The notes under the pieces are model-generated. The model was not told the DNA's origin. It made no database searches and saw only the letters and a program-made list of their open reading frames with translations. From the NCBI GenBank assembly GCA_035561075.1, contig DATMYF010000189.1:9755-73754 (forward strand): 64,000 nucleotides of DNA, written 5' to 3'. This document shows positions 27,634 through 37,250 of the stretch, piece by piece (position 1 is the first letter of the stretch; each line of letters begins with the position of its first letter). The stretch is from JAMCRM01 sp035561075. Its GTDB lineage: Bacteria > Acidobacteriota > Terriglobia > Bryobacterales > Bryobacteraceae. The position numbers were made by a program, and so were the translations under genes.

Positions 27634-30600
27634 ATGAACTCTATGGAATCTCTAGACCGAAACCTGTTGGCGCGATATCGAGTGGTCTGCAAGCTCGCTC
27701 GCGGCAAGCGCGTTCTGAATTTGCGGACGCGGTGCGGCCTCGGTCCCGCGATGCTCGCGGAGGCGGGTAATCAGGTCGTCACGGAGGATTACGAGGATCT
27801 GAAAGGTGGCGGGGACGCTCGCGGCCGACCCGAATCGCAGAGCGGCGGTTACGACCTGGTTTTGGCGCTTGACGGTTTTGGCTCGGGGGTTTCGCCGGCC
27901 ACGGTTCTGAACACACTGCGGGAACGCTTGACGGACGAAGGGGTGTTCGTAGTGGGCGCCCGCCTGGCGCCCTCGACGGGCCGAATCGAAGGCGACCCGG
28001 CCGAAGTCGCTTATCGTTTCGAATCGCTCGCACACCTTCTTCAACAATACTTTCGGGTAGTCACGCATGCGTTTCAGCACGGGGAGGAATTTCGGACAGC
28101 TTGGAACGCATATTCCGATCAGGCGGTGTTCTTCTGTTGGGTGCTCAAGCCCATAGCGCTGCCGGAAATAGAAGACTGGCTACAAACGATCGATGCCGTT
28201 TTCGGCGCCACCGCTCAGGGAATGGTTCCGTTCTCGTTGGATTATCTACAGGCTTATTGTTCCGATCTGAGTGCATCCGGTCCTGGGGGCCTGGCGTCCA
28301 GCCAGGCCGCCGCTGGCAGGGTGTTGTTTTACGTACAGCCGCTGGCTTTATACAACGATCCGCTGCAGTATCAGACCTTTTTCGAGCGCTCGTCCCTGCT
28401 TGCCAGGCAGTATCGCCAATTGGGCTGGCAGGCATACGTATCTACAACATACGAACTGAAACAGCGCTATAGCTCCGACTATACACTCTGTCCGGAGGAT
28501 TTCCGCCGCCCACGTATTACCAGGGAGTGGCGCGCGAGCTACAAGAAAACGCTGATGTCCGAGCCGGACGCGGGTGATCCGGAAACCGCATACTGGATCG
28601 ATTACGTGCGGTTCCTACTGGACCGAGTCAAGCCGGACGTGATTTTCTTGTGGAACAAGAATGTCATTGTAGATCGCGTGGCGAAAGAGCGAGGCGTGCT
28701 CGTCATCCACAACGAGGTCGCCCTGGACCGCAATCCGCGGCCGCCCAGTTATTTCTTTGACCCATTCGGTATTAACGCCGAATCCGCGATGCCGGCCTTG
28801 TGGCGTGGTTACTTTCAGACCGAACCACTGCACTCCGCCTGTGCCGATCTGGTCGAGCATTACCGCCGTACCTATATCAACGCTGACGCGTCGCAGTTTT
28901 CGCGGATTGAGACGCTGGCTATGCTGAGGCTGGCTCCCGAAAAGAAGACTGTCCTAATCCCTCTCCAGGTTGAAAACGACTCGAATATTCTGGGGAATTC
29001 GCCATTTGAATCGATGGCCGAGTTCTGCACTGCAGTGCTGAACCAGTTAGGAGAGGGGGAATTCAATGTCATCGTCAAGCCGCATCCGGCGGATCCGGCT
29101 CCGCTGGCGATTCCGGATGCGGTGCGACTGCGCGCGCGGGTGCTCGGTGAAGGATGGGCGATGAGCACGCTGCTGAGGACGTGCGATTACGTGTTCACCA
29201 TCAGCTCAACCGCGGGTTACGAAGCCTTGCAGGCCGGCAAACATGTGGTAACGTTCGGTAACTCGCCGTATTCTGGGCTGGGCTTTACGGTGGACGTTCC
29301 CCGAGGCGAGTCGATCGGCAACTTCGTTTCCCGCTGCGAAGAAGTAAAGTCCGCATCGGCCGGAAAGCTGGATGCGTTGAGCTTTCTGGCATCTCTGTTT
29401 TACCCCGTTTCGGAGATGACGATGTGGACCGCCAAGCGCCAGGTTGAAATGGTCCGTCGTTGGATTCGGCTGAAGCGCGAGGGTGCCGACGTCTTTGCGT
29501 ACTGGAATCTGGCGGCTCCCGATTCTGTCGATTGGGAGCGATTTGCAGTGGAGAAGCGCAAAGAGTGCGTGGATCATAACGCGCAACGCCTGCTCGTGGG
29601 TGGCGGTAGTTGCGCGTGCAGCAGTGACACGGCCCAAGCCCGGCGCCGCTTTGAACAGGCCCTGATCGCGGAAAAAACGCTGTTTGCGAGCACCGAAGAG
29701 CGGCTTGCAGCGAGCCTGCAAGCCGAACGAGATGAACGTCGGAGAGCGCAGGAAGAACGTGCGGCTCTCCTGGAAGCGCAGCAACAGATGGAGACGGCGC
29801 TGGCCGAAGAGCGTAATAGCCGGCACAGCGCCGAAGAGAATGCGCGACGGCTCGCAGAGTATCTGGAAGAGGCCCGCGCGGGCAGGCAGGCCGAACGAGA
29901 GGGATGTCGGAGAGCGCAGCAAGAACGTGCGGCTCTCCTGGAAGCGCAGCAACAGATGGAGATGGCGCGCGCCGAAGAGCGCAACGTGATACAAGCGCAG
30001 ATCGACCGCGCCAACGTTCGCATTTCCCACCTTTGCCATGAGGTGGATATGCTCCAAAGCCAACGCCAGAGCCTGGATGCCGAGTTGCGTCAGACGCTGC
30101 AGGCCCTTGAGGCTTCCGAGCACCGGGTCCTCGACATGCAGCAGAAGGTGGCACAGCTCGAAAAAGTCGGCTTATCGGGCGTAAGCAAACGAGCGTTGCA
30201 CCGGTCGCTCGACGCCATCCAGCCATGGATTCCGGAGTTTGTGCGCTCATCGGTGCGGCGCTATTATCTAAAGCACTTCTATCTGCGGATCTACCCGGAA
30301 AGGCGCCAGGGAATGCCCGCTGATACGCCGCAGCTCGGCATGGCCCTGCGCGCGCGGGAGACGTCTCAGGCCGCGCACTCCGGCTACGCGCCTTTCCTGG
30401 CGTTCAAGAAACAGCTCTGCAAAGAACTGCCGATGGATTTCGAGGGACTCTCAAGCCACAGCCACGCCGGCCTGGTATCCGTAGTGCTTCCGGTGTACAA
30501 CGGGGCGGATTATCTTCACGACGCCATGGCGAGCGTGTTAGCCCAGAGCTACCCGCATTTCGAACTCATTGTCGTGGATGACGGATCTACCGACGAAACC

Positions 30601-31689
30601 CCCGACATTCTCCAGCGCTTCTCGAGCGACCCGCGTGTCCGGATCATCCGGCAGGACAACCAGAAGCTGCCGGCCGCATTGAACGCCGGATTTTCCCGGG
30701 CGGTGGGAGAGTTTTACACCTGGACGTCCGCCGACAATCTGATGCTTCCCGATTGCCTGAGGGAACTTGTAGCTTCTCTGCGCGAAAATCCGAATGCCGA
30801 GTTCGTCTACGCCGACGAGGAGATTATCGACGAGCAAGGACGTCCTTGTGAGAACTCCGATTTCTGCCCGGGGTACCAGACTCCGCCGGGTTCCAGCGTA
30901 ATCCGCTGGCCCAGCGATCCGGGAGAGTTGAATTTTATCCAGAACAACTACATCGGGGGGTGCTTTCTCTACCGGGCATGGGCGGCCAAAATCGTTGGCG
31001 GCTACTCCGATCGGACCTTCGGATTCGAGGATTACGACTACTGGATGCGGATGAATGCCCTCTTCCGGGTCACCCACGCGAGAAGCAGTGCCTTGCTGTA
31101 CCGATACCGCTTGCATGGTCAATCCCTGAGCGCGCATGACAAGCAATTGAGGATCACCGACCGTGTGCGGGATTTCATGGCCCTCGAGGAGGAGCGGCGC
31201 GCGAAATACCTGGACGGCTTCGATATCACCCTGGTTGGGGCTCACCCGTGGTTCAGGGAGATGCGATCGCTTTACACGTGGGCTGGAAATAATGTCTTTG
31301 AGTTCGACGGACAGCCACAGAACAGCGCTTACCACTATTCGGTAACACGTGCGTACCGGAAATCCATGGCGGTGTTCGATAGCGGCGCCGCCCGTCCGCT
31401 ACTGGATTCGTGCCTGGAGATCATGCGGAGCGACGATCGCACCACAAGAGTACTCCTTCTCGACGAGACCGGCGCTCAATCGTTCCCCGATGAGTTGCTG
31501 GGCGGATTCCAGTGGGCGGTAGCGACCGGCCCGGCCTCATGGGAGCGGTTGCAGGCTGCCATGGAAAGGCAGGCGATCAAAGCGGGTAATCCGCGCGAGA
31601 TCGCCTATCCATTACTGGCTCTCACGAACCGAGTCGCGGCGGAGGAGGAATCGAGCCTGCATGTGACGGCGGCGCGGGGATCCCATTGA
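27634..31689 (+). CDS. Multi-domain glycosyltransferase: methyltransferase-like, KpsS-like, coiled coil, GT2
   Basis: The 1351-residue chain has four parts. Residues about 10-160 resemble a methyltransferase with a degraded SAM loop (VLNLRTRCGLGPAMLAEAG). Residues 220-600 are a capsule-polysaccharide (KpsC/KpsS/LipB-like) transferase: RVLFYVQPLALYNDPLQYQ, FNVIVKPHPADPAPL and STAGYEALQAGKHVVTFGNS. Residues about 660-860 are a charged coiled coil with a repeat. Residues about 940-1200 are a GT2 domain: SVVLPVYNGADYLHDAM, IVVDDGSTDETPDIL, YTWTSADNLMLPD and FGFEDYDYWMRM. Linking a Kdo-transferase-like unit and a GT2 by a long rod suggests successive sugar additions held on one scaffold. It is on the plus strand between divergent and convergent genes. 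Confidence 0.85.
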   Translation: MNSMESLDRNLLARYRVVCKLARGKRVLNLRTRCGLGPAMLAEAGNQVVTEDYEDLKGGGDARGRPESQSGGYDLVLALDGFGSGVSPATVLNTLRERLTDEGVFVVGARLAPSTGRIEGDPAEVAYRFESLAHLLQQYFRVVTHAFQHGEEFRTAWNAYSDQAVFFCWVLKPIALPEIEDWLQTIDAVFGATAQGMVPFSLDYLQAYCSDLSASGPGGLASSQAAAGRVLFYVQPLALYNDPLQYQTFFERSSLLARQYRQLGWQAYVSTTYELKQRYSSDYTLCPEDFRRPRITREWRASYKKTLMSEPDAGDPETAYWIDYVRFLLDRVKPDVIFLWNKNVIVDRVAKERGVLVIHNEVALDRNPRPPSYFFDPFGINAESAMPALWRGYFQTEPLHSACADLVEHYRRTYINADASQFSRIETLAMLRLAPEKKTVLIPLQVENDSNILGNSPFESMAEFCTAVLNQLGEGEFNVIVKPHPADPAPLAIPDAVRLRARVLGEGWAMSTLLRTCDYVFTISSTAGYEALQAGKHVVTFGNSPYSGLGFTVDVPRGESIGNFVSRCEEVKSASAGKLDALSFLASLFYPVSEMTMWTAKRQVEMVRRWIRLKREGADVFAYWNLAAPDSVDWERFAVEKRKECVDHNAQRLLVGGGSCACSSDTAQARRRFEQALIAEKTLFASTEERLAASLQAERDERRRAQEERAALLEAQQQMETALAEERNSRHSAEENARRLAEYLEEARAGRQAEREGCRRAQQERAALLEAQQQMEMARAEERNVIQAQIDRANVRISHLCHEVDMLQSQRQSLDAELRQTLQALEASEHRVLDMQQKVAQLEKVGLSGVSKRALHRSLDAIQPWIPEFVRSSVRRYYLKHFYLRIYPERRQGMPADTPQLGMALRARETSQAAHSGYAPFLAFKKQLCKELPMDFEGLSSHSHAGLVSVVLPVYNGADYLHDAMASVLAQSYPHFELIVVDDGSTDETPDILQRFSSDPRVRIIRQDNQKLPAALNAGFSRAVGEFYTWTSADNLMLPDCLRELVASLRENPNAEFVYADEEIIDEQGRPCENSDFCPGYQTPPGSSVIRWPSDPGELNFIQNNYIGGCFLYRAWAAKIVGGYSDRTFGFEDYDYWMRMNALFRVTHARSSALLYRYRLHGQSLSAHDKQLRITDRVRDFMALEEERRAKYLDGFDITLVGAHPWFREMRSLYTWAGNNVFEFDGQPQNSAYHYSVTRAYRKSMAVFDSGAARPLLDSCLEIMRSDDRTTRVLLLDETGAQSFPDELLGGFQWAVATGPASWERLQAAMERQAIKAGNPREIAYPLLALTNRVAAEEESSLHVTAARGSH
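29722..29984 (+). repeat. Two ~95-bp in-frame direct repeats in the coiled coil
   Basis: Copies at 29722-29816 and 29890-29984 share GGAGAGCGCAGSAAGAACGT and the following CGGCTCTCCTGGAAGCGCAG with few changes, offset by exactly 168 bases (56 codons, eight heptads). They encode RAQEERAALLEAQQQMETAL and RAQQERAALLEAQQQMEMAR. The rod has therefore grown by recent internal duplication and could vary in length between strains. Confidence 0.85.
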
Positions 31690-31704
31690 GACTCTTGTGG
31701 GCCA

Positions 31705-32526
31705 CTAAGGTTTCTTTTCGCCCCATATCACGATGTTCCAGGCGACCCACCGTACCAACGGGATGCGGGTCAACACCGAGTCGACAACGCGGAGTGGCAT
31801 CCACCAGCGCAATGTCTCCGGCGTTTCGAGCAGAATGCGTTTCCAGTAACGATCCTGGTTGGGATGGACCCGGTCCACAAAATAGTATTTCGCGAAGAGC
31901 GATAAGCTAGTGAGCCAGAAGGTGCGGCAGCCCACGTTTTGGAAAAAGCGCTTCGCCAGCTTCAAATCGGCGTACCGCAGCGGGCTCTCGTCAGGAGTGC
32001 GCACCTGCGTGGCGAGCTTCCGATAAATCTGAATTGCCGGGTTGTATTCGATCGGGTCGATGGAGAAAAAGCGTCCCCCCGGTTTCAGCGCGCGGTTGAT
32101 CTGCTTGAACAGGGCTGGGCGGTCCTGGACGTGGTGGATCGTGTTGGCGATGTATACAAAGTCGTAGCTGTTCTCCGCCACATTCAGGGTTTCCCCAGAG
32201 GAGACGGTACCTTCGAGCGTTAGACCGTAGTGCCTCCCAAGTTCGAGCGCGGTGCGTACCATCGCGGGCGACAAGTCCGCCATCGTAACGTCGGCACCCT
32301 GCATCGCAAAGTATACGGACGACTCGCCAAGTCCCGCGCCGATGTCCAGCACGCGTTTTCCCTTGAGCGGGCCCATCCGGCCGAGAATGAACTGGTTCTC
32401 CATCGCGGTTGGCGCTTCAAAACACTCACGCACTGCCCGCTTGCTGAGATCGGCGCTCTCCGCCCACTCGTCGTGGAAGGCGGCCTCCCGTTCCAGCCTC
32501 TCCTGATCCAATCGGCGTTCGCTCAC
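31705..32526 (-). CDS. Class I SAM methyltransferase
   Basis: A 273-residue methyltransferase: VLDIGAGLGESSVYFAMQGA (SAM site, about 58-77), VTMADLSPAMVRTAL, YDFVYIANTIHHVQDRPALF and LKPGGRFFSIDPIEYNP. The C-terminal 70 residues (KRILLETPETLRWWMPLRVV, then RIPLVRWVAWNIVIW) are hydrophobic and may bind the membrane or a lipid-linked substrate. Its ATG overlaps the stop of the GT2 gene upstream (ATGA at 32523-32526), so the two are coupled and probably modify the same lipid-linked glycan. Convergent with the giant transferase, 15 bp apart. Confidence 0.87.
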   Translation of the reverse strand: MSERRLDQERLEREAAFHDEWAESADLSKRAVRECFEAPTAMENQFILGRMGPLKGKRVLDIGAGLGESSVYFAMQGADVTMADLSPAMVRTALELGRHYGLTLEGTVSSGETLNVAENSYDFVYIANTIHHVQDRPALFKQINRALKPGGRFFSIDPIEYNPAIQIYRKLATQVRTPDESPLRYADLKLAKRFFQNVGCRTFWLTSLSLFAKYYFVDRVHPNQDRYWKRILLETPETLRWWMPLRVVDSVLTRIPLVRWVAWNIVIWGEKKP

Positions 32527-33623
32527 GGTTTTCCTCGCATGAATTCGGATCTGAGATGGGCCGCAGCCTCGGAATTCACAGCCGCGGGTCTCGACGACCC
32601 ACCGTCCACCGCATCACCGCCCACCGCATACGGGACAGCATCCGCACGTCGGATTTCGGGGATGTTTGCCGTCATGCCGACCAGATACAGCGGCCTTCCC
32701 TTTACTTCCTCAAAGATTCTGGCGACGTACTCTCCCAGTATGCCCAGGGAGATCATAATAGAGCCCCCTACCAGGCATGTGAGGACGATGCTAGAAGTCC
32801 AGCCCGGCACGGTGTAAAGACCAAGTGCGGTCCGAATGAGCGCATAGCCGCCGTAACACATCCCCATTGCCGTCAGAACAAACCCGAGCGCAAAACTAAA
32901 ACGCAAGGGCAACGGCGAAAAAGACACGGCTGCGTTCCACGCAAACAACAACATCTTCCGAACGGGATACTTGGTTGCACCCGCCGCCCGTGGTGGCCGC
33001 ACGAACGGCACTGCCACTTGGGGAAATCCCACCCAGGCCACCATACCCCGCAGGAAGCGGTGAGTTTCCCGCATACTCCGAAGACCGTCGAGACAGGTTC
33101 GCGAGATCAGGCGGAAGTCGCCTACGTCGGCCGGAAGCTCTCGATGCACCAGGGTTTTCATGAGGCGATAGAACGTCCAAGCGGTCACCCGCTTGAAGCG
33201 GCTTTCCCCTTGCCTGCCGGTACGATGCGCATAAACCACGTCATAGCCCTTCTGGTATTCGCGAACCATATCGTGGATGAGTTCAGGCGGGTCTTGCAGA
33301 TCGGCATCCATCAGTACCACTGCGTCGCCGCAGGCGTAGTCCAGTCCGGCGGTTGCGGCCGCCTGATGGCCGAAGTTGCGGGCCAGGGATAGCAATTTGA
33401 AACGGCTGTCATGGTGGGCGAGTTCCAGCAACTGTTCAACGCTCGCGTCGGAACTCCCGTCATTGACGAAAATCACTTCGACAGGTAGGCCAAGTGCATC
33501 GAGGCACGTATTCAGGCGTTTGACGAGAAGCGGAATGGTCTCCTGTTCGTTGTAGATCGGGAGAACGATCGAGAGAAGTCGCGGCGGCTCGCGGGGTATG
33601 AGAACGTAGCGGGAGTGGCTCAT
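32523..33623 (-). CDS. GtrB/DPM1-like GT2 with two C-terminal membrane helices
   Basis: The 366-residue protein has a GT-A domain of the polyprenyl-phosphate sugar transferase group: LLSIVLPIYNEQETIPLLVK, IFVNDGSSDASVEQLL, ARNFGHQAAATAGLDYACGD, VVLMDADLQDPPELI (catalytic DxD) and DVGDFRLISRTCLDGL. Two hydrophobic segments follow (SFALGFVLTAMGMCYGGYAL and SSIVLTCLVGGSIMISLGIL), then a short polar tail. Such enzymes make undecaprenyl-phosphate-glucose or similar donors for membrane GT-C enzymes, two of which lie close by. Overlaps the methyltransferase gene downstream by four bases. Confidence 0.92.
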   Translation of the reverse strand: MSHSRYVLIPREPPRLLSIVLPIYNEQETIPLLVKRLNTCLDALGLPVEVIFVNDGSSDASVEQLLELAHHDSRFKLLSLARNFGHQAAATAGLDYACGDAVVLMDADLQDPPELIHDMVREYQKGYDVVYAHRTGRQGESRFKRVTAWTFYRLMKTLVHRELPADVGDFRLISRTCLDGLRSMRETHRFLRGMVAWVGFPQVAVPFVRPPRAAGATKYPVRKMLLFAWNAAVSFSPLPLRFSFALGFVLTAMGMCYGGYALIRTALGLYTVPGWTSSIVLTCLVGGSIMISLGILGEYVARIFEEVKGRPLYLVGMTANIPEIRRADAVPYAVGGDAVDGGSSRPAAVNSEAAAHLRSEFMRGKP

Positions 33624-33841
33624 AGCGCTTTCGCTAAACGAGTGCTTTATGGGTGCGCTGCTGCAAGTCTCCCATTATATCCGCCTTACCGCGCTTCGAG
33701 CCGGCTGCGTGGTCTTCCTGGGTTGATATACAATAAGCCGTTCACAAACATTTGTTGTGCAGCAGGCACGGTTCCGTCGATGGGCGCTATCTTCCGGAGC
33801 TGAGATGCACTGCCAAGCGGGTTGAAAGATAAACAGTACAG

Positions 33842-35956
33842 ATGACGAGCTTTAAAACAATGCCCGGCATGGCGACGGCCCGGAAGACTGACGCGGTGCG
33901 ACTGACGGTTCCATCCTGGGCCGTGCTGCTGGTCGTGCTCTGCTGTTTCCTGCCCACCGGGCTGTTTATATACCAGAACGGGCTGTCATCCTTCCGCTGG
34001 GACGATAGCGAGTACGTCTACCAGGCACTCGACACCTTCGACCACGTCGCGGCCTCCGGTTATGTGTCGTGGCCGGCCTTCATAGCTGAAAAGCAGCATT
34101 ACGGCAAGCCGCCGCTGTACGTGAACACGTTGGCGCTTTTTCTCCAAATCTTTGGGCGAGAGCGCGCGCCTGTCGCTGCCGCGGCCCTTGCCGTCGCGTC
34201 GAGCATGCTGCTGGGCCTGGTGGTGTACGCTCTCGTGCAGGGCGTCGCCGGTCCTGGACACGCGCTGCTCGCGGTGGTCGGGATTGCCGGGGTTCCTTGT
34301 GTGGCTCGGTGGGCGACGGTAGCGTTTCCCGACCTTCAGCTTGCAACCATTGTGTTGGCAATTGTTTCGCTCCTGGGCGGCCAGGGCGCTGCTTGGCCGC
34401 GCCGGCGCACGCTCGCCCTGGGACTTCTTCTCGGTCTTGGGATGTTGGCCAAGGCGACACTTCCACTGTTCGTCGGGCTCCCCCTACTTTACTGGCTCTG
34501 GCAGGGCACGTCGGAGGTTCCGGACCGCGCGAGGCGGTTCCGAATCCTGTTCTCCGCCTGCGGGATCGGCGCGGTGCTCGCTTCAATTTGGTATATCCCG
34601 AACGGCCGTGAAGCGGTGCTCTATGCGCGCAGTTCCTACGGATTCACGCTGGCGCCTGACACGAGCCTCGCCGCCCGGCTGGGGGGGTGGGCCACGGTAC
34701 TTTTCACCCAGGGCCTCGGCTACGTGCTGGCAATGGTGTTCATCTTCGGCCTCCTGGCAGTCGTACTCGCGAAGCGCACTCCCGGACCACCACCCGGGCC
34801 TGCTAATGGCTTGCTGGTCCGATTGATGCTTCTCGGAGCTATTCCGGCTGTGGCGGTAGCCCTGACTAGCCCCATTCCGCCGAATACGCGGCATCTGCTG
34901 CCCACCCTCCTCCTCTTCGCCATGGCCTTATTGCTGGTGCTGTTTCGGAACATCCGGTCGAGCAGGTTTGAGGGGCCGGTATTTGCAGCCGTTGCTTTCT
35001 GTTTCGCTGGGCAGTGGATGCTGACGGCGGCTTCCGAAGTGCCGTCTCTCGCGGGTGCGCTGCGAGAATCCGCAGCCGCGCCGCATTTGGCACGCTTCGC
35101 GCCTACGCTTGTAGACGTCCAGGCCGTATCCTGGGACTTGGTCGATGCCGTTGTGAGCCATGTCGAGGGGGGCGGCGATATTCCGCCGCTCTGGTATCTG
35201 TCCGGCAACGACATCTACCTGAACGTTCCGCGTCTGCAGCTTGCCGCGAAGGTCGGCCGCTTACCTGTTAGGTTCGAGTACACGGGCTATTTTTCCTGGT
35301 CTGCCGAGGAGCGCGAGGCGGCACTCAAGCGAGCCCAGTTGGCCCCTTCGATCATTGTTGTGCTCGAGCGTCCCTGGAATCACCTTGATTCTGATACGGC
35401 TTATCTGAACCGGTATGCCGGCCATGTCCGCCAATTTGTGGACGATCCGGCGTCCGGTTTTCGCAAGTTGAGCACGGAGACCCGGTCCGGCTACTCCCTA
35501 ATCTTCTACTCCAATGCGAGCCCAACGACCCAGAGCGTGACCGCGTTGCCGCCCGTTTACGCGAATTTCGGCGGCAAAGTCTTGCTGACGGGGGCCGGTG
35601 TGAGCGACGGCAAACTGATGTTGCGGCTCAAATTGAAAACGCCGGTCAGTGTGAATTACAAACTTCTCCTGCACGGACGCACGCGCGACTCTTCCAACGT
35701 GGAGGTGCCTCGTGTCTGGGACCAATATCTTAATCCGCCTCTCTCCACATGGCAGGTAGGCGAGAGCCGCGTTGTTACGTTTACGCTTCCCGCCGAGTAT
35801 GGGAAACAGCCGCACGCCCTTGATGTTGGTTTCTTCGACGAATCCGACGCGGCGCATAGCTGGCCACCTCTTAAGCTAACGACTGGCGAGTCTGTGTTCA
35901 CTCTGCCGCCGGAAACCGTGCCGGCCGGAACGGCGGCTTCCCCAGCAGGCCGATGA
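33842..35956 (+). CDS. Polytopic GT-C glycosyltransferase (GT39/GT83-like) with added C-terminal domain
   Basis: A 704-residue membrane protein. After the first helix (WAVLLVVLCCFLPTGLFIY) comes the periplasmic motif SSFRWDDSEYVYQALD, with the acidic pair expected in GT-C enzymes that use polyprenyl-phosphate sugars. About nine to eleven helices follow to residue ~410, e.g. TLALGLLLGLGMLAKATLPL and LLPTLLLFAMALLLVLF. Residues about 430-565 are a soluble loop region. Residues 571-704 (PVYANFGGKVLLTGAGVS, NPPLSTWQVGES, VGFFDESDA) are a beta-rich domain nearly collinear with the tail of the methyltransferase at 21471-22601. The 218 bp upstream hold no gene. It likely decorates the glycan in the periplasm. 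Confidence 0.85.
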   Translation: MTSFKTMPGMATARKTDAVRLTVPSWAVLLVVLCCFLPTGLFIYQNGLSSFRWDDSEYVYQALDTFDHVAASGYVSWPAFIAEKQHYGKPPLYVNTLALFLQIFGRERAPVAAAALAVASSMLLGLVVYALVQGVAGPGHALLAVVGIAGVPCVARWATVAFPDLQLATIVLAIVSLLGGQGAAWPRRRTLALGLLLGLGMLAKATLPLFVGLPLLYWLWQGTSEVPDRARRFRILFSACGIGAVLASIWYIPNGREAVLYARSSYGFTLAPDTSLAARLGGWATVLFTQGLGYVLAMVFIFGLLAVVLAKRTPGPPPGPANGLLVRLMLLGAIPAVAVALTSPIPPNTRHLLPTLLLFAMALLLVLFRNIRSSRFEGPVFAAVAFCFAGQWMLTAASEVPSLAGALRESAAAPHLARFAPTLVDVQAVSWDLVDAVVSHVEGGGDIPPLWYLSGNDIYLNVPRLQLAAKVGRLPVRFEYTGYFSWSAEEREAALKRAQLAPSIIVVLERPWNHLDSDTAYLNRYAGHVRQFVDDPASGFRKLSTETRSGYSLIFYSNASPTTQSVTALPPVYANFGGKVLLTGAGVSDGKLMLRLKLKTPVSVNYKLLLHGRTRDSSNVEVPRVWDQYLNPPLSTWQVGESRVVTFTLPAEYGKQPHALDVGFFDESDAAHSWPPLKLTTGESVFTLPPETVPAGTAASPAGR

Positions 35957-36125
35957 TTGTGAGACTGCGCGCTGATAGTTGGCCGGCTCCTCTTCCTAGG
36001 GCCTGTTCGCCCCTCCTTCTGAGGAATCGGGTGATCCAGTGCGAGCCAACCGGCAAATGTCGTCGATCGAATGGGCGCCACCGCGCGCGCAGCCGTTCAG
36101 CAGAAATAGGCCGGGGCACCACCGC

Positions 36126-37250
36126 ATGATTTCAAGAATGACAGCCAGCAAAACGGAGGCGCTAGTAGCCGTCCTGATACCGGCGTTTAAGCCTTCCGAG
36201 TCGCTTGTCTTACTCGTCGATGCACTGGTTCGGACAGAGTTGTGCGCCGTTGTTGTCGTGGATGACGGCAGCGGTCCCGAATTCGCCGATGTGTTTCAGG
36301 CTGTCGCACTTCGCGGCAAGGTGCATGTGCTGCGGCATGCGGTGAACTTAGGTAAGGGTGCCGCCTTAAAAACTGGAATCAATTACGTTCATTGCACGTT
36401 CGCTGATTACGTCGGGATAGTCACCGCGGATGCTGACGGGCAGCATCTTCCCGAAGACATTCTGGCCGTTGCTCGCAGACTGGTGGAATCGCCCGATGCG
36501 ATGGTGCTCGGTTGCAGACAGTTCCATGCGGGGGTGCCGTTGCGCAGCCGGGCAGGCAATATCCTGACAAAACTACTGGTCAGGGTGTTAGTTGGACGTG
36601 GAATGTCCGACACACAAACGGGGCTCCGCGGGGTGCCGTCGCGACTGGCACCTGAGCTATTGAGGATCCCATCCACCGGCTATGAATACGAACTCGAAAT
36701 GTTGATTGCTTGTCGGCATCGCCGCTGTCGAGTTCTGGAGGAGCCGATCCAGACAGTGTACATCGACGGGAACAAGTCGTCACACTTTCATCCAATTCGG
36801 GACTCCATGAGAATTTATGCGGTGCTGCTTCGTTTCACCGGTCTATCGCTCTTGACGGCGGCTGTGGACAACGCGGTGTTCTTCGTTACATACCTGTTTA
36901 TGGGGCAAATTCTGACCGCCCAAGCCCTGGCGCGCGCTTTGGCGGTGTTGTTAAATTACTCCGCCGCGCGGCGGGCGGTATTTCTTTCCGACCAGTCACA
37001 TGTCGTGACGCTGCCGAAGTATTTGCTGCTTGTCGTCGCGAGCGGGTCGGTTGCGTACGGGATGATCACATTTATGAGTACGACGTTTCACGTTCCGGTG
37101 ATGATCGCCAAGATCGTGTCGGAGTCTCTGTTATTCATCGCGAACTTCGCCATTCAGAGAGATTTCATCTTTGTGAAGCGTGAATTGCCTGGTACCGCCG
37201 AGGCTGGGCCTTGCGCAACCTCGTCACCGCGCAGGGCGGGACGGTCATGA
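36126..37250 (+). CDS. GT2 glycosyltransferase fused to GtrA-like membrane domain
   Basis: Start at 36126 (MISRMTASKTEALVAVLIPA) is chosen over 36039 because family sequence begins here; this gives 374 residues. The GT-A part (10-225) has VAVLIPAFKPSESLVLLVDA, VVVDDGSGPEFADVF, NLGKGAALKTGINYVH, GIVTADADGQHLPEDIL and SDTQTGLRGVPSRLAPELLR. The C-terminal ~125 residues have four membrane helices of the GtrA/DPMS family (FVTYLFMGQILTAQALARAL, LPKYLLLVVASGSVAYGMIT), ending NFAIQRDFIFVKREL. Fusion of a polyprenyl-phosphate sugar synthase to a putative flippase-like GtrA unit would make and translocate the donor in one protein. ATGA overlap with the next gene indicates coupling. Confidence 0.9.
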   Translation: MISRMTASKTEALVAVLIPAFKPSESLVLLVDALVRTELCAVVVVDDGSGPEFADVFQAVALRGKVHVLRHAVNLGKGAALKTGINYVHCTFADYVGIVTADADGQHLPEDILAVARRLVESPDAMVLGCRQFHAGVPLRSRAGNILTKLLVRVLVGRGMSDTQTGLRGVPSRLAPELLRIPSTGYEYELEMLIACRHRRCRVLEEPIQTVYIDGNKSSHFHPIRDSMRIYAVLLRFTGLSLLTAAVDNAVFFVTYLFMGQILTAQALARALAVLLNYSAARRAVFLSDQSHVVTLPKYLLLVVASGSVAYGMITFMSTTFHVPVMIAKIVSESLLFIANFAIQRDFIFVKRELPGTAEAGPCATSSPRRAGRS

